Source of the DNA: Gracilaria vermiculophylla
Lineage: Eukaryota > Rhodophyta > Florideophyceae > Gracilariales > Gracilariaceae
Direction of reading: 5' to 3'
Length of the DNA: 64,000 bases
NCBI GenBank assembly: GCA_019155205.2
Contig: JAHNZQ020000049.1
Coordinates: 1,053,920-1,117,919 of the forward strand
Positions within the stretch are counted from its first letter, which is position 1. The number at the start of each line of letters is the position of its first letter. A program made the translations under genes and the position numbers. Shown one piece after another: positions 38,903-50,194 of the stretch. The notes under the pieces were generated by a model. That model had not been told where the DNA came from. It saw nothing but the letters and a program-made list of their open reading frames with translations, and made no database searches.

Positions 38903-41589
38903 GTCGCTGGTGCCCAAGTGTACTTGCTTCTTTTACGCACAGCGTCTCTGTTCAACCAGTACTCTTTCAGGCCACTTGCTGATGATGTCACAAACAGACA
39001 AGTTGTGGCGTTCCCTCAGTTCCCCGTCCCCAGTGCACGTCATTGACCTGCAATGTGCTGGCGTGCAACGGACACCGCGTAGGAATGCTGTTCATGCCGA
39101 GACTCGTGTGGGAAACGGCCGTGTGCCTTTCTTTCTTCCTGTGTGCAAAACGGCGCAACAATTTGTGAGTTGTTTTTCTGACGTGCCATGCACGCATGCG
39201 GCGGCGATGAACACGCACGTCGACGACAGCTGCGCCAGTTGACAGCTGTGCGCGCTCCTCGCCCTTCCTGAGTGTTTTCTTCACCAACAAGCGTGCACAC
39301 AACATCGGCTCGCCGTGCCACGTGCACAGCAGTGAAAGTTCATCACGCCCCCGTGTCAGAGAGGCGACGCGAACAGCACGTGCTCTTGTGCGACGGTTGG
39401 CAGCACGCGTTGCATCATTGCAAGCCGTAGTCATTGCCAACGCCACAGCAACAACTAGCTCAACCAAACAAAAGCACCATACTGCATTCTGCCCTTCTTG
39501 CCCACTATCTCTAACAAATATCTCTTGTGTACATGCCATTATATCAGCACAATCACATACAACAATACGAAAAAAAAGTCGCCCATCACCAAACACCCAC
39601 CATCGACACTTTTTTTTGTTTTTAATTTTTTTTTATATGTTTAACATGAGCATCATCTTCTCCACAAGTAAAGTGCTTCACGTCGATTGATTTTGACGCC
39701 TATGGCTCGCTAAACGCCACCAATAACCTACACTACTTTACAAGCAAAATGTACTCACTGGCTGCAAAGTCACAACCGTGTTTCGACGCTCTCTTGGACA
39801 CTGCAGAAATAGAAAAAAACACACACACACATCAAGCCTCATAGCTCACATTCTGGCTCGCACAATCTCTACGCTCACGCCCTCTTGCCCTCAATCTACC
39901 TCCAACACTTCGAAGACAAAGCGGCATCAGTGCCAAAAACCATTCACAGCCGCAATCTCTTTCATGCCACCATCGCGTGTGTGGCTTCGTCCGAGTCAGT
40001 CCGAAGCTTCTTGACCCTTTTTGCGCGGCGGTCCGCGTTGTGCGCCGTTGTGTGCACTGCAACAGCGGCAATCCGATTCCGAACCTGCCCCGCGATGGTG
40101 CTGTTTTGCACAAGCAGAAAACGGCGCTGCAACGCCCGCCATCGCCATTCAGCTTGATCCCACTTTGCTTTTATGCCACGCGTCGGGCGGTGCAGCGTGC
40201 CATTGCACCGAGTGTGCGTGATTGTTGCAATCGAACTCAAATCGGGCAAATGATCCCAAAACAATGACACGAATGCGATTGAACCCAAATCGGTCTCGTT
40301 CTCCGCGTCTTGTCTATAAACTTGAGAGCTCATTCTGAAAAATGCGTCAAACCAGATAACAAGCCGCACAGCAGCGTCAACGCGGACACCATGCAAATCG
40401 CCACACAGTTTCCCTTGTTGTCGCTTGTCATGGCAAAACATGTTACTTGACAATTGGCAGTGGTCGTTTCGTGGCCACTGGTGCTGCGCCGCACCACCGC
40501 CGATAACATAATTTCTAATTGCTACGGCACTGAATGCGCATACACATCAGTGTAGCTCAACAGTGTCGATATCAATTCTTTGCTTGTCCTTGAGTGCACA
40601 CCTACATTGTATTTGTGCCACAGGATAAACGCCTGCGGTAAGATTATATGCAAAGTTGTTCGGCGTTTTCCGCGTCGCCATCATCTGAGCATCATCATTT
40701 CGGCTTGCGAATTTGCATGCTAATAGTCTAGGCGTGAACAATAGTGCAATGGGGTTTGCCGCTTCGCGGAAAAAGGGTTTTACTAGCTGCATGCAGCCGC
40801 TCTGTCGTTGGTGCTGCTCTCCGACCGGCTGCACTCCTTTTGTACGCCTTTGACGCGCTCTTGAATCTGCTTGCGTGCCTTGCATTTTTAGGCATGCTAG
40901 TTCGTAAGCGCCCACCGTCACCTTCGGGTATGGCTCATGCCCTCAAAGCACCTCGCGCAAAGCTGCACCAATTGGTTGATCATACTGCGGTACAGTTGTA
41001 GAAGGGTCAACACTGCGTTCGGACATGGCGTACGGTTGTCGTCGTAGATACGGCACGAATATGAACATTGGTTCAGCACAAAGCTGCGCCTGCGTTCTGT
41101 TCGTTCTTCCCCCCTCCTGCCTTTCTCTCCTTTTTTACTCGACCCAAGGCTGGGCCTATATGTCATTGCGCTGTGACCTTTGGCAAAGGCTCTCTTACTC
41201 ACAATCACATTGGAAAGGCAACGCCCTTTCGTCATTGTATTATGCAATACAAGGTCTTTCTAATTTACTGCAGCGCGCTCTTCAGTCATCGTTGTATTAG
41301 GCCATACCAGATCTTCGTAATCAATGCAGAGCATTCTTCTAATGCTCATCTCTCGTGTATCTTACAACAGTACACTAGCACTGATAGCCGAAAAGCCTGT
41401 CTATCTTTCCAGCAGCCCGAGAAAATAATTCGTCCAAAACGCTTCACCCTTGTAAAACAAATGATTCCGCCGGCGGAGCTTATACTTGCAACCAGATATT
41501 TCTATCTCGTGCCATCCGCCAATGATACGACTGCCAGCTGGGTGGAGGGGCGCTGGCCGTCGCACCTCAGCATGAATACTTCGATACAC

Positions 41590-42014
41590 GCGAATTATTG
41601 CATCGTGATGTTCCACCATGCCTCAAATGTGCAAAAGTTCGCGAAAATGAACAGAGCGAAGAGGGCCAGGCCATTACAGAAAAAGTTTCGGGCAGTTCGC
41701 TACGACTGTCTGCCTCATCGTGTGGCTGGGGCAACGAGTGTATGGTCTGCATGGATTCCACCCATGAGAATTTCTGCATTTTCTATGCGACACATATTGC
41801 AAGCAGAAACAAGGAAGAGATACCATACACACCAGAAAGTACCTTACTACTGTACTTTATGTATCGTACATGGTGTCCAACGATGCGCCACGTGACCAAA
41901 CGTGAGGTGGCGAGCAAATGCTGTGTGTCGTGGGGGGCTGTATTCAAAATGTGTGCCTTTCAAATATTCAAAATTCCGTCCGCATTCAAAGCGCAGCATC
42001 ATGAAGATAGATGA
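41590..42014 (+). pseudogene. Possible decayed RING-finger gene
   Basis: The frame ending at 42014 contains NECMVCMDSTHEN, then YATHIASRN and, further on, CPTMRHVTK. These line up in order with a RING-HC finger (Cys-x2-Cys, then Pro-Cys-Gly-His-x-x-x-Cys, then Cys-Pro-x-Cys-Arg), but three or more metal-binding cysteines are replaced (Ala, Arg, Met) and there is no ATG at the start of the frame. This fits a RING ubiquitin ligase fragment that has decayed, or chance similarity. No neighbouring partner gene. Confidence 0.25.
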
Positions 42015-42350
42015 CTGTCATTATTGAGTGCACCAAGTTGTATCCCCAGGCACACTTCCCGCATCCCGATCTCTCACCTGTCCTGCATTCCCCTCAATAC
42101 GCCTGAATCCCGCTCAGATTGCCATCCTCTGTCTTTTGAAGCGTGTATTCCACTTTACGCTCGAAGCGTATTGCTATTGACAGACGGGAACGCCTCATCC
42201 GTCCCATGCCACAGTCGTTTGCTGCTTCCTAGACCAATTCCTGACTTCCCGTGGCGTTGCCGGCTTACGCACCCCCATTGCGACAGTCGAACAACTCTCA
42301 ATCTGCTTTCCTCCATTATCATCTTTCCCCTCTACCAGCAAACTCATAGA

Positions 42351-44279
42351 ATGCAGCGCAAAATCATGTGGGGCAAAGAAAGCCTGGGTTCTCCCCCCTC
42401 TGTACATGTCTCGGAGCCGTCCGACTTCCGCCTCGTTGCGCACGTGGAATACGACGGCGACCAAGGCAACTTGAAGGGCATCGAGGAGTTCATGGCGCGT
42501 GCGACGATCCCTCGCGGCCGACGCAGCCCGAACAACAAAGCTTCCGGCCCGTCGTTGCCCCTCCCCCCTCTGCGAAGCCTTGGCGAGCACTTTGCGCAAA
42601 TGGCCAGTCGGGAGTCGTCTCCGATTTCAACCCCCAGTGAATCTCCAGTGCGCAAATCGCGACTCACTCCAGAAACCGCCCGTGCGTCGGCGGCAAACCG
42701 AACAACCGGCTACGGCGCTGCCATCAAGTCGCCTTTGGGAGTGCAGCGACGACTGTCGCCCGCGTCAAAAAGACAGGTGTCGCGCCCGCTCCGAACAAAA
42801 CACGAGGTTCACGTCGTTGTTGATCCCACAAATCCCACTGGGTTCGCCGGCTTGCCAAAGGCTTGGGAGACAATACTGATGTACTCTGGCATATTGCCGG
42901 ATGAGGCTGCTGCGAACCCGAAGGCCGTTATCGATGTTCTCAACTTCTCGAAGACAACTGATCCCGCCTTGGGGGAAAGACAGCAATTTCGTGACTCGCT
43001 GTTGAGAACTCTCCCTCCGATAGTTCTGGAAGACATGGAAGTCCCAAGCATGACCTCCTTTGATGACGACACCGATGAAGCTATCAGTCGATCGGATAGT
43101 TACCAACAAGAAACCCCCGCAAGAGCTTTGCCAAGCACCCCGACAGCAAATCATGCTCGAGAGACCGATGGAATGGCACGTTTCTCACCCCTCGCGGATA
43201 TTGAAAACTGTGTCCAACCATCTTCTCGGTCGCCCTCGCCGCGCAAAGATGCGCAAACATGCGTGGTCAATGAATTGGATTCTGACTATATGGAGAGTTT
43301 CATCGGTGCTGAAAGGCGCCAAAACCTCCCTGGCGCCATTCCAGAAAATCTGGAGGCCTACTTTCGGCAAGATGACCCACACAAGCTGTTCAAACGGATG
43401 AGGCATATCGGAGAGGGCTCTTGCGGGAACGTATACCGCGCAGTTGACAGAGACGGGCGATTTGTGGCGTTGAAGAAAGTCAAGCCCGTGAATGAACGCG
43501 ACTGGAAGCTGTACAAATTCGAAGCACAAGTAATGCAAGACTATCGCGACTCCGAAAACCTGGTGAAGTGCTTTGATGCTTTTCGATCGGGGAACGAGCT
43601 TTGGATTGTCATGGAGTATGTCTCAGCAGGAACTTTATCCGATTTACTACTCGGAAAACGCATGCCCAAATGCAACGCGCAGCACCACCGCCCGAGCGCC
43701 TCATCGTCTCAAGCAGTGCTGGTACAGCCATTGGAAGAGAGCGTGATTGCGTACATATGTCGCGAAGTTCTTAAAGGACTAAAGAGTTTGCACTCTACCA
43801 GCCGAGTGCATCGCGATATTAAGGGGGAAAACGTGCTACTCGATATGGACGGATCGGTTAAAGTAGCGGACTTTGGGTTTTGTGCTGAGTTGTCGAAACA
43901 GGCTGGGAAGCGTAATACGGTCGTTGGAACTCCCTTTTGGATGGCACCCGAAGTGATCCGCGGCTGCAACTACGACTGCAAAATAGATATTTGGTCAACG
44001 GGAGTGCTGGCTTTCGAGTGCGCGGAGGGGAGGCCACCACACATGGGTGTGTCACCGATCCGAGCTATGTTCTTAATAGCAACTCAAGGCGCTCCAGCGT
44101 TATCCAACGAGCAGCAATGGTCGTCAGAGTTGCGAGATTTTATTGGCACCTGCTGCACCATCAAGGCCGTGGATCGACCCTCTGTGCACGAAGCGTTGTC
44201 TCACCCGTTCATTGCCAAAGCGTGTGAGCAGGCTTACGCCGCAGTGTTTTTTGGAGAGGCCTTGGAGCAAAGAACGTGA
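42351..44279 (+). CDS. p21-activated kinase (PAK/STE20) with two CRIB-like segments
   Basis: 642 residues from ATG 42351. Residues 20-44 (VSEPSDFRLVAHVEYDGDQG...) match the CRIB core that binds Rac/Cdc42 GTPases (I-S-x-P-x-x-F-x-H-x-x-H-V-x-x-D). A second segment at 151-200 (HVVVDPTNPTGFAGLPKAWE, then ILMYSGI and NPKAVIDVLNF) matches the later CRIB residues plus the autoinhibitory extension of PAKs. The STE20 kinase domain starts near 348 (IGEGSCGNVY), with ATP lysine Lys375, catalytic loop His487-Arg-Asp489, the DFG Asp507, and GTPFWMAPEV, the STE-type activation segment. The spacer holds SP/TP sites. Predicted to act downstream of a Rho-family GTPase in polarity or cytoskeleton control. Intronless; an upstream in-frame TTG is not used. 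Confidence 0.9.
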   Translation: MQRKIMWGKESLGSPPSVHVSEPSDFRLVAHVEYDGDQGNLKGIEEFMARATIPRGRRSPNNKASGPSLPLPPLRSLGEHFAQMASRESSPISTPSESPVRKSRLTPETARASAANRTTGYGAAIKSPLGVQRRLSPASKRQVSRPLRTKHEVHVVVDPTNPTGFAGLPKAWETILMYSGILPDEAAANPKAVIDVLNFSKTTDPALGERQQFRDSLLRTLPPIVLEDMEVPSMTSFDDDTDEAISRSDSYQQETPARALPSTPTANHARETDGMARFSPLADIENCVQPSSRSPSPRKDAQTCVVNELDSDYMESFIGAERRQNLPGAIPENLEAYFRQDDPHKLFKRMRHIGEGSCGNVYRAVDRDGRFVALKKVKPVNERDWKLYKFEAQVMQDYRDSENLVKCFDAFRSGNELWIVMEYVSAGTLSDLLLGKRMPKCNAQHHRPSASSSQAVLVQPLEESVIAYICREVLKGLKSLHSTSRVHRDIKGENVLLDMDGSVKVADFGFCAELSKQAGKRNTVVGTPFWMAPEVIRGCNYDCKIDIWSTGVLAFECAEGRPPHMGVSPIRAMFLIATQGAPALSNEQQWSSELRDFIGTCCTIKAVDRPSVHEALSHPFIAKACEQAYAAVFFGEALEQRT

Positions 44280-44698
44280 CAACCAATGCCCTATTAGATA
44301 GTCCAGTGAAAACGTAGATAGCAGTCTCGCAGTAGCTAATTATGTTCATCAAAGCTTAATTCACCTTGTGATCGGATACTCTCAGAATGACTGCTTCAAT
44401 TGTGCACGTCCGAACCCGTTCTCTGCGTTTCGCGACCACTGATTGCTCTCAGGTTCATTCGGCATTGAAGCTCCTTCTTGTTTTATACGTAGTAGCAGGC
44501 AACCTTTTTTGAACTGGTGACTGAGAGTCCACGACGACATAAGAGAAAAGACAAGAGTAGTAGAAGCGAGCGTGGGACGCGCAATATCAACACAATTCCC
44601 TGTTTAAAGGCGACACACCGACATATCCTTCTTAGCTGGATGTGTAGATGGTTGTTCGCGTGGATATCAGTTGACCTGGGATGTCGTTCGAATCGCCT

Positions 44699-44722
44699 CG
44701 GCGATCGACGTATCGATCGCCG
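44699..44722. repeat. Perfect 10-bp inverted repeat (hairpin)
   Basis: CGGCGATCGA, loop CGTA, TCGATCGCCG: perfectly complementary arms with a four-base loop, about 420 bp after the PAK stop codon. Confidence 0.85.
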
Positions 44723-46038
44723 CTCTGGACTGGGGAAGCCGTTAAACTCGCATGGGGCACCGACCGCCGCTTCAAATATGAAATGTCCCTAAACTCATCT
44801 ACTCGGCGATTGGTCAGCTTATCGATTGCCATCGCGGACCTCAGTGGTACGCCGCTTAAAGTCTTTCAACATTCTGCATGCAAGCAGGGGGTATCATGCT
44901 GCATAAGCACCAACTAGCCTTACCATTGTTTTCCTGACCTTTTCACCTCTTGTGGAGAAATTCCCGAAGGGTCATCTGAGCCATTTGGAGGGTGTTGCAT
45001 AGAAATTCTGTCACCCAGGTAGAAAATATTTGAGAAGTAATCGACGGTTTCTTCGTCTGGTCACCTTTACTTTACAGACGTGATGACGGAATATTGCAGA
45101 GATCTCTAAGCTGACACAGCGGGGTTCATATGCATGCTTCTCGCCGCGGCGATCCGCTCTAGTTGCCGATGACCTCTGTTCAAGAGTAATTGAAAGTCGG
45201 TATATGCAAATAGCGAAACGCCTATGGTCTAGAGAATGCTTGCGTGATCTTATGCTCCTTGACAAATATGAATAGTCACAAAGTTAGCGTACCACAGTTG
45301 TAGTTTTACAGCCAGTGTGTACCGCTTTTAACGTAGCGTTATAGGTCTTTGGCGGTGCGCATTAAGCCCCATACGTTAGGAGAAATTAACGTGCAGCACT
45401 CATAATTCCGATGAACTAGTGGAAGGCAATGTTCTGATTTCTCTGATGGCACAATGTTGGCGTGAATTGTCGCAAGTGTTGCGATGTAAATGATTCCAGT
45501 GGAAATCTCATTTGACAGCTCTTTCGGTGCGTTGTAGGTGCTGCCACAAGGGGCAAGAAGAGCGAGTGAGCAAAGTTGTTGGGAACTGCGAAACAAAAGA
45601 AGTCTGCGTGCGCAGCTCCACAGCAGGCGAATAGGAACAATCTTGTCTAGTCCGCGGCTTCGAAGGCCAGAAAAATGGGCAAAGGCTCAAGATTTTGACT
45701 GAGCGAGAATCGTGATCATGCTGAAGGAGAGGAAACACTGCTAAAGCGGATAACGATGGACAATTGGCTGGGCCCAAGCGATCCGCCTTCACGTAGTGTG
45801 CCTGACTTCCCTCCCTTGGGCAGCGAAACGGACCTGCGGTCGGGTCTTCAATGGAGACCAGCACATTTCCGGTTAATGAAGTAAACAGGCGACGGGGAAT
45901 TGAGTGAACGCCGGAATTTATCGGTTTATGATATCATCAGAAAGTGGCCTGAAAGAGTGTTGGTCTTTCTGACGAGAGAGCGGTTCTTTGAACAGAAACG
46001 CTCTGCGTTAAGTACGAATTATAGTTACGTATACACAA

Positions 46039-46090
46039 CAGAGAAAGAGAGAAAGAGAAAGAGAGAGAGAGCGAGAGAGAGAGGGAGGGA
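46039..46090 (+). repeat. GA-rich microsatellite
   Basis: Imperfect GA/GAAA repeat, about 50 bp (AGAGAAAGAGAGAAAGAGAA and on). Confidence 0.8.
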
Positions 46091-46500
46091 ATTGGCTCAG
46101 CGCATGTCGTGAACGAAGACAAAAACAAATATACTCAAGTTTTGTTGATCCACGAACATCTTGTCGCTGATCTAGCCATGAGAGGAGCAAGAATGTCCTG
46201 GCTTGGATCTTTGGGGTTTTGGGTTACCAAAGTACCGTCAAGCGTCATTGGCAAAAGTACGATGACAGCGAAAATGCAGTGCTTTTGAGGCATCAATATC
46301 AATGCTACCCCCGCTGGTAATCTACATTAGCTTCCCAATTTGGTTCGCGCAATGTGTGACTTAAGCGGTCGCCAAAGAATCCTTGATCCACAAAATTGTT
46401 GTCGTTCGTTCGCGATTCTCTAGATTGCCGTCAGTAATGAGGCCCGCATGTTGGTGCAAGATCATTTGACTCAGCTTCGTCACAAACGGCGACGGTGGAT

Positions 46501-47775
46501 ATGGAAACAAAAGTCGTTTTGGATAATGGCGGCAGCCATATCAAAGCAGCCAAGATTACCGCTGAGGAGTTCAAGAAGATCAAGGCGAATGGGCCACCAC
46601 CAAGCGCACTATGTGTGCCCAATGCTCTCGCTCGTCCCGCTAAGAATGCTGTGCAACCTCCGGCAAACAAACTTGGCAAATCCCGACGTCCACCCCATTT
46701 CCTGGTCGGCCGCGAAATCTTAATTGCTCCTGATACGTCGGGGATGAGTTTCCGCCGCCCAGTAGACCTTGGTTTCGTTAGCACATGGGATGCGCAGCGC
46801 GACGTGTGGAATAGCGTGTTCTCCTGTGATCAGGGAATTGGACTATCGAAAGCAGAGATGAAGAACAGCAGTTTGATTGTCACGGAACAACTTGGAGTGC
46901 CGATGCACATGCGACGGGCCATGGATGAGTATGTATTTGAATGCTTTGAGTTCTCCGAATATGCGCCTGTGCCCCCCCAACGGTTAGCTGCTCTGGGCGT
47001 TGGAAAACAAACTTGCCTCGTTCTGGACTCTGGATTTTCGTTCACAACTGCAGTACCTATTGTCGAAGGACAAGAACTTGGTCATTGTGCAAAAAGGCTC
47101 AAAGTAGGCGGAAAGCTTCTCACGAACTACTTGAGAGAATTGATTACGTACCGTTCTTGGAATATGACCGATGAATCAGCCGTGGTTAACGCGGTAAAAG
47201 AGCGTTTGTGTTATCTGTCCTTGAACTACACAAGTGAACTATCAGCCTGTAAGAAGGGAAGAGGTATCATGAAGGAATACGTTCTCCCTGATCTTACGAG
47301 AACAATGTTTGATCCCGTTGGCCATCTCCTTCAAGAGGGAGAAGAGACGGACGGTACGGAGCAAATGCTCAAGATGAATAACGAACGCATCGCGATTCCA
47401 GAGATCTTGTTCAATCCGTCCGATATCGGCCTCAATCAGGCGGGAGTCGCGGAAACCATCTTTCAGGCGGTAGAAGCGTGTCCTGAAGACGTGCGTGGGG
47501 ACATGTACGAAAACATCATTCTCATGGGGGGCAACTGTTTGTTCCCAAACTTTAAAGAGCGGCTTGAAAACGAGCTGAGGCCGTTGGTGGATTCCATTTA
47601 CGAGGTGGAAACCTTTATGGATAAAGAGCCAACGTTAACTGCTTTCAGCGGAGGCGTACGAGCTGTCGTTGATAATTCTACCTCCGTTCGATATGTGTCC
47701 AGGGAAACGTTCGCAGAGTTGGGTTCCGACGGCATTCTGAGAGAATTGTACGGAGATGACATGGAAATCGACTAG
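46501..47775 (+). CDS. ARP6: Actin-related protein 6
   Basis: 424 residues from ATG 46501 (METKVVLDNGGSHIK). The actin fold is clear and the details fit ARP6, the subunit of the SWR1/SRCAP complex that exchanges H2A for H2A.Z: an N-terminal VVLDNGG in place of actin's phosphate-loop sequence, the second phosphate loop CLVLDSGFSFTTAVPIVEG, then KRLKVGGKLLTNYLRELITY and SWNMTDESAVVNAVKERLCY, which are hallmarks of the ARP6 branch, and the adenosine motif NIILMGGNCLFPNFKERLEN. A glycine/proline insert near residues 30-75 (ANGPPPSALCVPNALARPAK) is somewhat long. The start is the first ATG in frame. Intronless. Role: nuclear chromatin remodelling, which makes it a functional companion of the E(z) gene in this window, though not a linked one. 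Confidence 0.88.
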   Translation: METKVVLDNGGSHIKAAKITAEEFKKIKANGPPPSALCVPNALARPAKNAVQPPANKLGKSRRPPHFLVGREILIAPDTSGMSFRRPVDLGFVSTWDAQRDVWNSVFSCDQGIGLSKAEMKNSSLIVTEQLGVPMHMRRAMDEYVFECFEFSEYAPVPPQRLAALGVGKQTCLVLDSGFSFTTAVPIVEGQELGHCAKRLKVGGKLLTNYLRELITYRSWNMTDESAVVNAVKERLCYLSLNYTSELSACKKGRGIMKEYVLPDLTRTMFDPVGHLLQEGEETDGTEQMLKMNNERIAIPEILFNPSDIGLNQAGVAETIFQAVEACPEDVRGDMYENIILMGGNCLFPNFKERLENELRPLVDSIYEVETFMDKEPTLTAFSGGVRAVVDNSTSVRYVSRETFAELGSDGILRELYGDDMEID

Positions 47776-48138
47776 ATGGAAGACTTAACAATGTGCATGC
47801 GAAGACTTTACGTACTTTTACAGCGGAGTGCTTGCCACAGAGTGCGAAAGAAACAGCAAAACATAGAATTCTGATGATTCAAACTTTACCGGGCCTTAGC
47901 CGGGAGGAATAAGGTCGTCCCCAACGCAACATGCAAAAAGTTCGCAAACGATGCATAGCACAGTTAGATACCACAACGGGATAGAATTCTAGTTTATGAA
48001 ATTACGGCTATCGTCCAGAGGAATAGAGTGGGAGGGAAGAAAACAGAGCTGAGTGATCCTTGTATGATTTCGGTCAACATCTCACATCGGGATACGTCGC
48101 AAGCTTGCAGAGCCGAAAAAGATGTACATGTTCCTGGT
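47776..48138. other. Convergent gap, ARP6 / DAHP synthase
   Basis: 363 bp of ordinary composition between two stop codons. No gene seen. Confidence 0.5.
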
Positions 48139-49727
48139 TTAAAGGAGGCATCGATTTTGCATCTCTTCTGAAAGTTTGAGGGCCAACTCGAGTGCTTGCG
48201 AGGCTATGTAGGCAGATTAAACAACGTGAGACATGTGGTGAGTTAGATTGAGCTGTTCTGAGTTTCGCTGCGCAGTTAGAAATTCAAACCATGGTTAGGA
48301 AAGTACTTACCATTCAGTCGAGGGTCACAGTGAGTTTCGTAACGCTTTTTGAGGTCGTCATCGGTGAGTTCCATCATTCCTCCGACACATTCTGTCACAT
48401 CTTGGCCAGTGAGTTCGAGATGCACGCCGCCGGGGTAGGTACCCATGCTCTCATGAACGGCAAAGAACTCTGTGACTTCTTGCACAATTTTTTCAAACTT
48501 GCGGGTCTTGAAACCGCCCTGGGTGGTCTCAGTGTTTCCATGGCATGGATCACAGCTCCACACGACGTTTCTGCCTTCGCGCTTCACCGTTTCGATGAAT
48601 CTCGGAAGATGGTCGTGAACTTTTCCGGCGCCAACCCTGGTGATGAGCGTGATTCTTCCAGGCTCATTGTCGGGATTCAAAATGTCGAGCAGCTGAACGA
48701 GATCTTGCGGGGATAGAGACGGGCCGCACTTGATGCCGATCGGATTCGCAATGCCGCGCATGAATTCGACATGAGCTCCATCCGGCTGTCGTGTTCGGTC
48801 TCCAAGCCAGAGGAAATGGCCAGAAGTGGCGTAGTACTTGCCGGTGACGGGATCTTGTCTGCACAGAGCCTGTTCATACGGCAGCAATAAACTCTCGTGG
48901 GAAACATAAAACTCGGCCTGTTTGATCTTGTAGGAATCACTCTGCAGCCCAATGGCCTCCATAAACGCGATGGCGTTATCAATGTCGCTGGCATACTGGG
49001 CGTATTTGCGGCCCTGCGGGGTGTTTCGCACGAACTGTAAACTGATGTCATGGACACGGTGAAGATCGAGCGCCCCCCCCGACGCGAGGGTGCGGAGCAA
49101 GTTGATGGTGGCGGTGGACTGCACAAAGGCCTTGTACATACGCTGCGGGTCAGGCACGCGCTCTTCCAGGGTGAAGCCGGCGGCGTTGATGATGTCGCCG
49201 CGGTACGAGGGCAGCGAGAGCTCCTGGTTCTTCTTCTTCTCGTACGGGCTGCTTCTGGGCTTAGCAAACTGGCCGGCGGCGCGCAGGATCTTGACGACGG
49301 GGCGGCGGAGCGCGTACATGAGCATGATGGACATTTGGATGACGAGGGTGAAGGTGTCGGCGATGTTCTTGCCGCCGTAGGTGTCAAACTCCTTGAAAGA
49401 CTCTGCGCAGTCGCCGCCCTGGATGACGAAGGCCTCCCCCTTGGCAGCGGTGGCCAGGAGCTGCTTGAGGGCCTCGCACTCGCCGGAGAAGACGAGCGGG
49501 AGCGAGCGACGCAGGCGGTCCTCCATGTCGCTGAGTGCCTTTTGGTCGGGGTAGTTGGGTACCTGCTTGATTGGCATGGTGCGCCAGCTGTCGGGCGTCC
49601 ACAGGCGCTTGGTGGCGGGCGGCTCGGTGGCGACCATGCGTGGGGCGGAGCGCGACACGCAGGCGGCGGAACGGCGCGGGGGCGCGCGCACAGCCGTCGG
49701 GGCTAGGAAGGCGAAGGCGGGAAACAT
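48139..49727 (-). CDS. Plastid class II DAHP synthase (two exons)
   Basis: 3-deoxy-D-arabino-heptulosonate-7-phosphate synthase, the first step of the shikimate pathway, joining phosphoenolpyruvate and erythrose 4-phosphate. Exon 1 is 49727-48311 and exon 2 is 48203-48139, 493 residues in all. The leader MFPAFAFLAPTAVRAPPRRS is a plastid transit peptide; the mature part starts near WTPDSWRTMPIKQVPNYPD. Class II motifs include VIQGGDCAESF (metal-binding Cys), RAAGQFAKPRSSP, SHESLLLPYE and VVWSCDPCHGNTE. Without splicing the frame would end in a non-conserved GKYFPNHGLNF. With the GTAAGT intron removed it reads CDPRLNASQALELALKLSEE, the expected family ending. Divergent from the 1-Cys peroxiredoxin. 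An upstream GTG extension to 49982 is not used. Confidence 0.93.
48204..48310 (-). other. Intron of the DAHP synthase gene
   Basis: 107 bp on the minus strand, GTAAGT donor and ATAG acceptor, with CTAAC (48246-48242) about 39 nt before the acceptor. Splits the Ala codon of NASQALELA. Confidence 0.9.
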
Positions 49728-50194
49728 GCTGTGCGGGGGAGCGGAGGAAGACTGGGATCGGGCGGCGGGCAGCGGTGTCGGGGAGACGGCGTGAAGCAAG
49801 GGCTTGGGGCGTTGACGGGGCGGGGCGTCCACTGCGTCGCTTTTGTACAACGCGATTGGGACCGGGACACGTTGGTTGATGCACCTCACTGCTTGGGCGC
49901 CACATCGATGCGCGGGCGCATCGGCGCCGTGCGCCGCGCGATGCGATGGAGATCTGGGCTGGCAAGCACCACCACGCTGCACACGTGTGCACGGCTGACA
50001 GCGAGCTTACATATCGCAGGCGCGGCGAGCGGATGCGCGGCGATTGGCCGGCGCGCGTGTTGGACAGAATAATGCGGCGCAGATATTTGGCGTCATGACG
50101 ACGGAGTTGGAGCGCATAAAAGCAGACGTGTTCGCGTGGAGACGGCGCGCGGGCCGGGGCGTACGCTGTTGAGAGCGCTGTACGGATCTCAAAC
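49728..50194. promoter_or_regulatory. Bidirectional promoter, DAHP synthase / 1-Cys peroxiredoxin
   Basis: 467 bp between divergent starts. Contains a locally lower-GC pocket near 50060-50125 (ATAATGCGGCGC, GCATAAAAGCAG). The GCATAAAA at about 50114 is a plausible TATA-like element some 75 bp before the peroxiredoxin ATG. Confidence 0.4.

Larger units (their letters stand above)
37766..42350. other. 4.6 kb gene-poor stretch
   Basis: Begins inside the GC island and returns to ordinary composition after about 38.3 kb. Contains a 27-bp direct repeat (37878 and 37911), CT microsatellites, a CA tract near 39818-39831, and a possible decayed RING gene near 41.7 kb. The last 300 bp serve as promoter for the PAK gene. 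No other frame is convincing. Confidence 0.5.
44280..46500. other. 2.2 kb gene-poor stretch between PAK and ARP6
   Basis: Short frames only. Contains the hairpin at 44699-44722 and a GA-rich microsatellite at 46039-46090. The right end holds the ARP6 promoter. Confidence 0.5.

Noticed and set aside
39962..40453. 163-codon open frame on the minus strand
   Set aside because: No ATG at its start, no motif, and other frames are open over the same stretch.
41068..41895. 275-codon open frame on the plus strand
   Set aside because: Starts at TTG, no motif, irregular composition, and overlaps the RING-like remnant in another frame.
44641..44730. tRNA-like word GTTCGAATC
   Set aside because: No matching A box or cloverleaf could be folded around it; the nearby hairpin is not a tRNA stem.
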